From Candidatus Methylomirabilota bacterium (GTDB lineage: Bacteria; Methylomirabilota; Methylomirabilia; Methylomirabilales; 2-02-FULL-66-22), in contig JACQVO010000303.1 of the NCBI GenBank assembly GCA_016209725.1, positions 1-8,644 on the forward strand: a DNA stretch of 8,644 bases, given 5' to 3'. The position numbers and the translations under genes were made by a program. Positions 6,600-8,644 of this stretch are shown here, piece by piece. The notes below the pieces were generated by a model, which was given only the letters and a program-made list of their open reading frames with translations, searched no databases and had not been told where the DNA came from. Each line of letters opens with the position of its first letter. Position 1 is the first letter of the stretch.

Positions 6600-7528
6600 G
6601 GCTTCCCCCCCTTGCGGCCCCGCCCGTTCAGGAGCCGGCGCAGGCGGGCCAGGTTGCGCCGGTCGGCGGCGATGAAGTCATCGTCCTTGGGCGTCTCCAG
6701 GATCATGGGGACCCGGCGCAGGCGGGGGTCGTTCAGCACGCTGCGGAAGGCCGCCAGTCCCAGGCGCCCCTCGCCGATGTGCTCGTGCCGGTCCAGCCTG
6801 CTCCCCAGGCCCCCCTTGGAGTCATTCAGGTGGCAGGCCTTCAGACGAGCCAGGCCCAGGCACGCCGTGAGGTCCGCCAGGGTCTTCCGGTAACCCTCCG
6901 GCGAGCGGATATCGTAGCCCGCCGCGAAGACGTGGCAGGTGTCCAGGCAAATACCGACGCGGCCGGACTCCTCGACCCGGGCCAGGATCGCCGCGAGCTG
7001 TTCGAAGCGGTAACCCAAGCTGCTCCCCTGGCCGGCGGTGGTCTCCAGCAGGACCTGGACCGGACAGGCGGGGAGGGCGGCGTGCAGGAGGTTCAGCGCC
7101 TCGGCAACCCGGCGGATCCCCTCCGATTCGCTCGCCCCGGCATGCGAACCGGGATGGGTGACCAGGTACGGGATGCCCAGGCGCTCGGCACGCGTGAGCT
7201 CCTCCCGGAAGGCAGCCACCGACTTCTTCCACACCGGCCCGCGGGGTGCGGCCAGGTTGACCAGATAACAGTCATGCGCCACCACCGGGGTGATGCCGGT
7301 CATCTGCAGGTTTGCCTTGAAGGCCTCCACCTCCCGGTCGCTGAGCCGCCTGGCACGCCATTGCCTGTTGCTCTTGGTGAAGACCTGGATAGTATCACAG
7401 CCCACCTGTTTGCCCCGGAGCGGCGCCTGGTCCACACCCCCGGCGATGGACATGTGCGCGCCGAGGCGGATGCGCGCTGGGAGTCCTGTTCTCCGGGTGA
7501 CAGGAGGAAGGACAGCGGGCGAGGGCAT
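6596..7528 (-). CDS. nfo: Endonuclease IV (AP endonuclease)
   Basis: This 310-residue protein is a complete endonuclease IV, the TIM-barrel tri-metal enzyme that cuts DNA 5' of abasic sites in base excision repair. All nine metal ligands of the E. coli enzyme have counterparts: H85, H125, E162, D196, H199, H233, D246, H248 and E278. Their spacing is nearly identical to E. coli (for example 40 residues between the first two, and 30 between the last two). Family signatures are LETTAGQG, CLDTCHVFAAGYD, HLNDSKG and RLDRHEHIGEG. The N-terminus is about 17 residues longer than in E. coli before the conserved GAHMS at 23-27. The ATG at 7528 is used because no other start codon lies in the extension, although its ribosome site is weak. 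It begins 12 bp after the 85-residue gene and overlaps the GalT-like gene by four bases, so it is co-transcribed with both. Confidence 0.95.
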   Translation of the reverse strand: MPSPAVLPPVTRRTGLPARIRLGAHMSIAGGVDQAPLRGKQVGCDTIQVFTKSNRQWRARRLSDREVEAFKANLQMTGITPVVAHDCYLVNLAAPRGPVWKKSVAAFREELTRAERLGIPYLVTHPGSHAGASESEGIRRVAEALNLLHAALPACPVQVLLETTAGQGSSLGYRFEQLAAILARVEESGRVGICLDTCHVFAAGYDIRSPEGYRKTLADLTACLGLARLKACHLNDSKGGLGSRLDRHEHIGEGRLGLAAFRSVLNDPRLRRVPMILETPKDDDFIAADRRNLARLRRLLNGRGRKGGKP

Positions 7529-7540
7529 GGCCGTCCGTCC

Positions 7541-7798
7541 CTACCCGGACAGGATGGGGCGGCAGTAGCCGAAGCGCTCGGCCAGGAGGCGGCGGAAGCG
7601 GGGCAGGTAGATCATGTCAAAAGCCAGCTCCTTCCCCGGAAAGAGGCGCAACGCCATGCCGCGCGTGGCGGCCACCATCTCCTGGGCCTGGGCGAGGCTC
7701 ATGTCGGTCTGCCCGATCACGCTGAGGGCCAGATTCACCGCAATGCGGAGCTGGCGCACGCGACGGTCTTCTTCTTCGAGCTCCTCGGGGGTCGGCAT
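7541..7798 (-). CDS. Small conserved-looking protein of unknown function, 85 residues
   Basis: I do not recognise a named family. The chosen ATG at 7798 is preceded by GGGAAGAGAG and lies about 25 nt after the predicted transcription start of the operon promoter. A longer in-frame version would begin at 7936, upstream of that promoter, and its extra part has no protein-like character. Residues 5-18 are highly charged (EELEEEDRRVRQLR), followed by a hydrophobic amphipathic helix to about 29. A second likely helix covers 34-50, then FPGKE at 53-57 and a last helix with DMIYLPRFRRLLAERFG at 61-77. There is no signal peptide, metal site or obvious DNA-binding motif. It is the promoter-proximal gene of the operon and ends 12 bp before nfo. 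The compact three-helix pattern suggests a small folded or partner-binding protein, but no function can be assigned. Confidence 0.7.
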   Translation of the reverse strand: MPTPEELEEEDRRVRQLRIAVNLALSVIGQTDMSLAQAQEMVAATRGMALRLFPGKELAFDMIYLPRFRRLLAERFGYCRPILSG

Positions 7799-7829
7799 CT
7801 CTCTTCCCAGCCTCTCCGTGCACGCCGCG

Positions 7830-7858
7830 AATATACCAGACCAAGGGCGGCTTTCCAA
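7830..7858 (-). promoter_or_regulatory. Promoter of the five-gene minus-strand operon
   Basis: On the minus strand TTGGAA (7853-7858) and TATATT (7830-7835) are separated by 17 bp. The predicted start near 7823 gives a leader of about 25 nt to the ATG at 7798. No comparable promoter stands out between the five genes, so this one probably drives them all. It sits back to back with a plus-strand promoter at 7876-7904. Confidence 0.65.
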
Positions 7859-7875
7859 GGTGCGCGGGAATGGAC

Positions 7876-7904
7876 TTGTCCGCCAGTGCCGGACCTCATA
7901 CAAT
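7876..7904 (+). promoter_or_regulatory. Divergent plus-strand promoter
   Basis: TTGTCC (7876-7881) and TACAAT (7899-7904) are 17 bp apart. The predicted start is near 7911, right before a strong AGGAG (7916-7920) and the 15-codon ORF at 7929. Only 17 bp separate its -35 box from that of the minus-strand operon promoter, so one regulator could control both directions. Confidence 0.55.
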
Positions 7905-7928
7905 GGGTCGAGAAGAGGAGAGCGGGCC

Positions 7929-7976
7929 ATGACCAAACGGTGTACGCCCCGCCGGCGTACTGAGACAGACGAATGA
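7929..7976 (+). CDS. Candidate 15-residue small ORF or leader peptide
   Basis: ATG at 7929 to TGA at 7974-7976 encodes MTKRCTPRRRTETDE, an arginine-rich peptide with one cysteine. AGGAG at 7916-7920 with an 8-nt spacer and a promoter just upstream are as good as the signals of any gene in the window. A perfect 7-bp hairpin (7942-7960) lies inside the frame. The next gene on this strand starts at 8120. It could be a leader peptide controlling that gene, an independent microprotein, or the decayed 5' remnant of a longer gene cut by the repeat that begins near its stop codon. Coding status is inferred from signals only; the peptide is too short for family recognition. Confidence 0.4.
   Translation: MTKRCTPRRRTETDE
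7942..7960 (+). promoter_or_regulatory. Perfect 7-bp GC-rich hairpin inside the small ORF
   Basis: GTACGCC (7942-7948) pairs with GGCGTAC (7954-7960) around a 5-nt loop CCGCC. No T-run follows, so it is not a classical intrinsic terminator. Its position within a short translated leader would suit an attenuator or an RNA stability element, but the same symmetry could also be a protein-binding palindrome. Confidence 0.35.
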
Positions 7977-8079
7977 CGAATAGCGAATCATGAATTTCGA
8001 ATGTCGAAGGCCGAAACCGGCAGCCCCCGAATCGTCATCCTTCGTAATTCATCATTCGACATTCGATATTCGATATTTC
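7971..8079. repeat. Intergenic ATTCGA-word repeat with inverted arms
   Basis: A 12-bp perfect inverted repeat, TCGAATGTCGAA (7997-8008) and TTCGACATTCGA (8055-8066), lies within many copies of the words GAAT, ATTCG and ATGAATTnCGAA in both orientations. A second imperfect pair flanks it: ATGACGA at 7973-7979 with TCGTCAT at 8032-8038. A small hairpin, GCCG (8010-8013) with CGGC (8018-8021), lies between the main arms. On the minus strand it reads as NIEYRMSNDELRR and FDIRNS, strings I recall as spurious translations of intergenic repeats in many high-GC metagenomic genomes. It is AT-richer than its surroundings and non-coding in appearance. Mechanism of spread is unknown. Confidence 0.65.
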
Positions 8080-8119
8080 TTCCGACACCTCGGCTTACGC
8101 CAGCGAAAGGACACCTGTG

Positions 8120-8422
8120 ATGGAAGAACAAGATCAGGATGAGATTCCCCTGCTGACCAAGGAAGAGGGCATCGCCGAGGTGCGGCGGTGGCTGGATGCA
8201 GAGAAGGTGGACCCGGAGAAGATCTTCGCCACCTTCGGGGAGACGACGATCCGGTACAAGGATCTCATCCCGCACCTGGAAGGGGAGACGCCCGACGGGA
8301 AGCTCTTGCTCTTCGCCATCTCCCGCGGCCGCGCGATGAAAAAGACACGGGACCGGGAGATGGAGGCCCTGTTCCAGATCATCGCCCCGCCGCCCAAGCC
8401 TGGGACGCCGCCTGTCTCGTAG
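8120..8422 (+). CDS. Small acidic protein of unknown function, 100 residues
   Basis: I do not recognise a family. The ATG at 8120 is favoured over the adjacent GTG at 8117 because AAGGA at 8107-8111 is then 8 nt away. Residues 1-20 are strongly acidic (MEEQDQDEIPLLTKEEGIAE). Residues 21-38 (VRRWLDAEKVDPEKIFAT) look helical. A central segment, FGETTIRYKDLIPHLEGE (39-56) and DGKLLLFAISRGRA (59-72), looks like a compact alpha/beta fold. Residues 72-88 are another charged helix, and the tail APPPKPGTPPVS is proline-rich and probably disordered. There are no cysteines, no signal peptide and no membrane segment. Codon use resembles the central operon, which supports real coding. No closer promoter was found than the one at 7876-7904, from which it is separated by the small ORF and the intergenic repeat. 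A minus-strand open frame across the same bases is a shadow. Confidence 0.7.
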   Translation: MEEQDQDEIPLLTKEEGIAEVRRWLDAEKVDPEKIFATFGETTIRYKDLIPHLEGETPDGKLLLFAISRGRAMKKTRDREMEALFQIIAPPPKPGTPPVS

Positions 8423-8439
8423 CGCCACGCGCCTCAGCG

Positions 8440-8461
8440 GAGCGCCGGGTGCTCATTGAGC
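8440..8461. other. Overlapping small hairpin and palindrome after the 100-residue gene
   Basis: GAGCGC (8440-8445) can pair with GTGCTC (8449-8454) over a 3-nt loop with one G-U pair, and GCTCA/TGAGC (8451-8455 and 8457-8461) forms an 11-bp palindrome sharing part of it. No T-run follows, so an intrinsic terminator is doubtful. The site lies 30 bp upstream of the next promoter and could be an operator or simply chance. Confidence 0.25.
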
Positions 8462-8490
8462 GGAGAGCGTGATAATACGGTTGGCAGCCC

Positions 8491-8519
8491 TTGCGCTGAC
8501 GGCCTGAAGCCCCTATAAT
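8491..8519 (+). promoter_or_regulatory. Promoter of the right-edge gene
   Basis: A perfect TATAAT (8514-8519) lies 17 bp after TTGCGC (8491-8496), which keeps only the TTG half of the -35 consensus. The predicted start near 8526 gives a leader of about 20 nt, with AGG at 8538-8540 six bases before the ATG at 8547. The weak -35 box suggests modest or activator-dependent expression. Confidence 0.6.
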
Positions 8520-8546
8520 TGTGACGAACTCAGCAGTAGGTCCGCC

Positions 8547-8644
8547 ATGACAACCACAGCGACCACCCTGACCCTCAAGGATGTCCTGACCCGCCTCACC
8601 ACCGAAGGCGAGCTGTACGAAAAGCTGCCCGACCAGCGCGTGCG
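8547..8644 (+). CDS. Start of a gene cut by the right edge, possibly an AmrS-type radical SAM protein
   Basis: Thirty-two codons are visible from the ATG at 8547, with AGG six bases upstream and a promoter at 8491-8519. After a threonine-rich start the sequence reads DVLTRLTTEGELYEKLPDQRV. The ELYEKLPDxRV pattern resembles the start of AmmeMemoRadiSam-type radical SAM proteins (AmrS), where it is followed by a CxxCxHxC-like cysteine block. No diagnostic cysteine lies inside the window, so the family call rests on a short similarity recalled from memory. The existence of a gene is well supported; its function is tentative. Confidence 0.45.
   Translation, partial: MTTTATTLTLKDVLTRLTTEGELYEKLPDQRV

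Noticed and set aside
7799..7936. A 131-codon version of the 85-residue gene
   Set aside because: The extension covers the predicted operon promoter and the divergent promoter, and its sequence looks non-coding. The ATG at 7798 has a ribosome site.
5514..7963. Two long overlapping plus-strand open frames (5514-6893 and 6374-7963)
   Set aside because: Both are codon-register shadows of the GalT-like and nfo genes and show no domains or ribosome sites.
7988..8428. Minus-strand open frame of 146 codons opposite the 100-residue gene
   Set aside because: It is partly antisense of that gene and partly a translation of the ATTCGA repeat.
1..8644. CRISPR arrays, tRNA or rRNA genes, transposase genes, attachment sites
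   Set aside because: No regularly spaced repeats, tRNA cloverleaf signature, rRNA segment or integrase/transposase motif was seen on either strand.

Overview
The window is GC-rich bacterial DNA. A compact operon fills the middle, one regulated-looking gene runs off the left edge, and a short divergent cluster runs off the right edge. High GC, very strong G/C preference at third codon positions in the central genes, four-base gene overlaps and an ATTCGA-word intergenic repeat suit a free-living environmental lineage. Soil or groundwater groups known mostly from metagenomes (for example Methylomirabilota/Rokubacteria-like or deltaproteobacterial) are possible, but nothing here fixes the taxon.

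Left region (1-1596): a large minus-strand gene starts at 1210 and leaves the window at base 1. Its visible 403 residues are an XRE-type helix-turn-helix fused to a SNF2/HepA-type superfamily 2 ATPase (DDAGAGKT, DEAH, TATPH). It has its own near-consensus sigma70-type promoter in an AT-rich patch, with a small palindrome over the -10 box. Its third-position GC is clearly lower than that of the neighbouring operon. It is the best candidate for an acquired, possibly defence-related gene, and any partners would lie beyond the left edge. Bases 1271-1596 hold no convincing gene, only a weak terminator candidate and a short direct repeat.

Centre (1597-7858): five minus-strand genes follow one promoter at 7830-7858. 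In transcription order they are an 85-residue unknown protein, endonuclease IV (nfo), a GalT-family nucleotidyltransferase, a TIG domain plus six-bladed SMP-30/NHL propeller, and a 963-residue FAD plus Fe-S dehydrogenase of the YdiJ/D-2-hydroxyacid type. Spacings are 12 bp, a 4-bp overlap, 89 bp and 27 bp. The set combines DNA base repair with sugar and hydroxyacid metabolism and no single pathway is obvious.

Right region (7859-8644): a back-to-back plus-strand promoter precedes a 15-codon ORF with an ideal ribosome binding site and an internal hairpin. Next come a repeat of ATTCGA-type words in both orientations and a 100-residue unknown protein. A further plus-strand promoter drives a gene cut by the right edge, whose first 32 residues resemble the start of an AmrS-type radical SAM protein.
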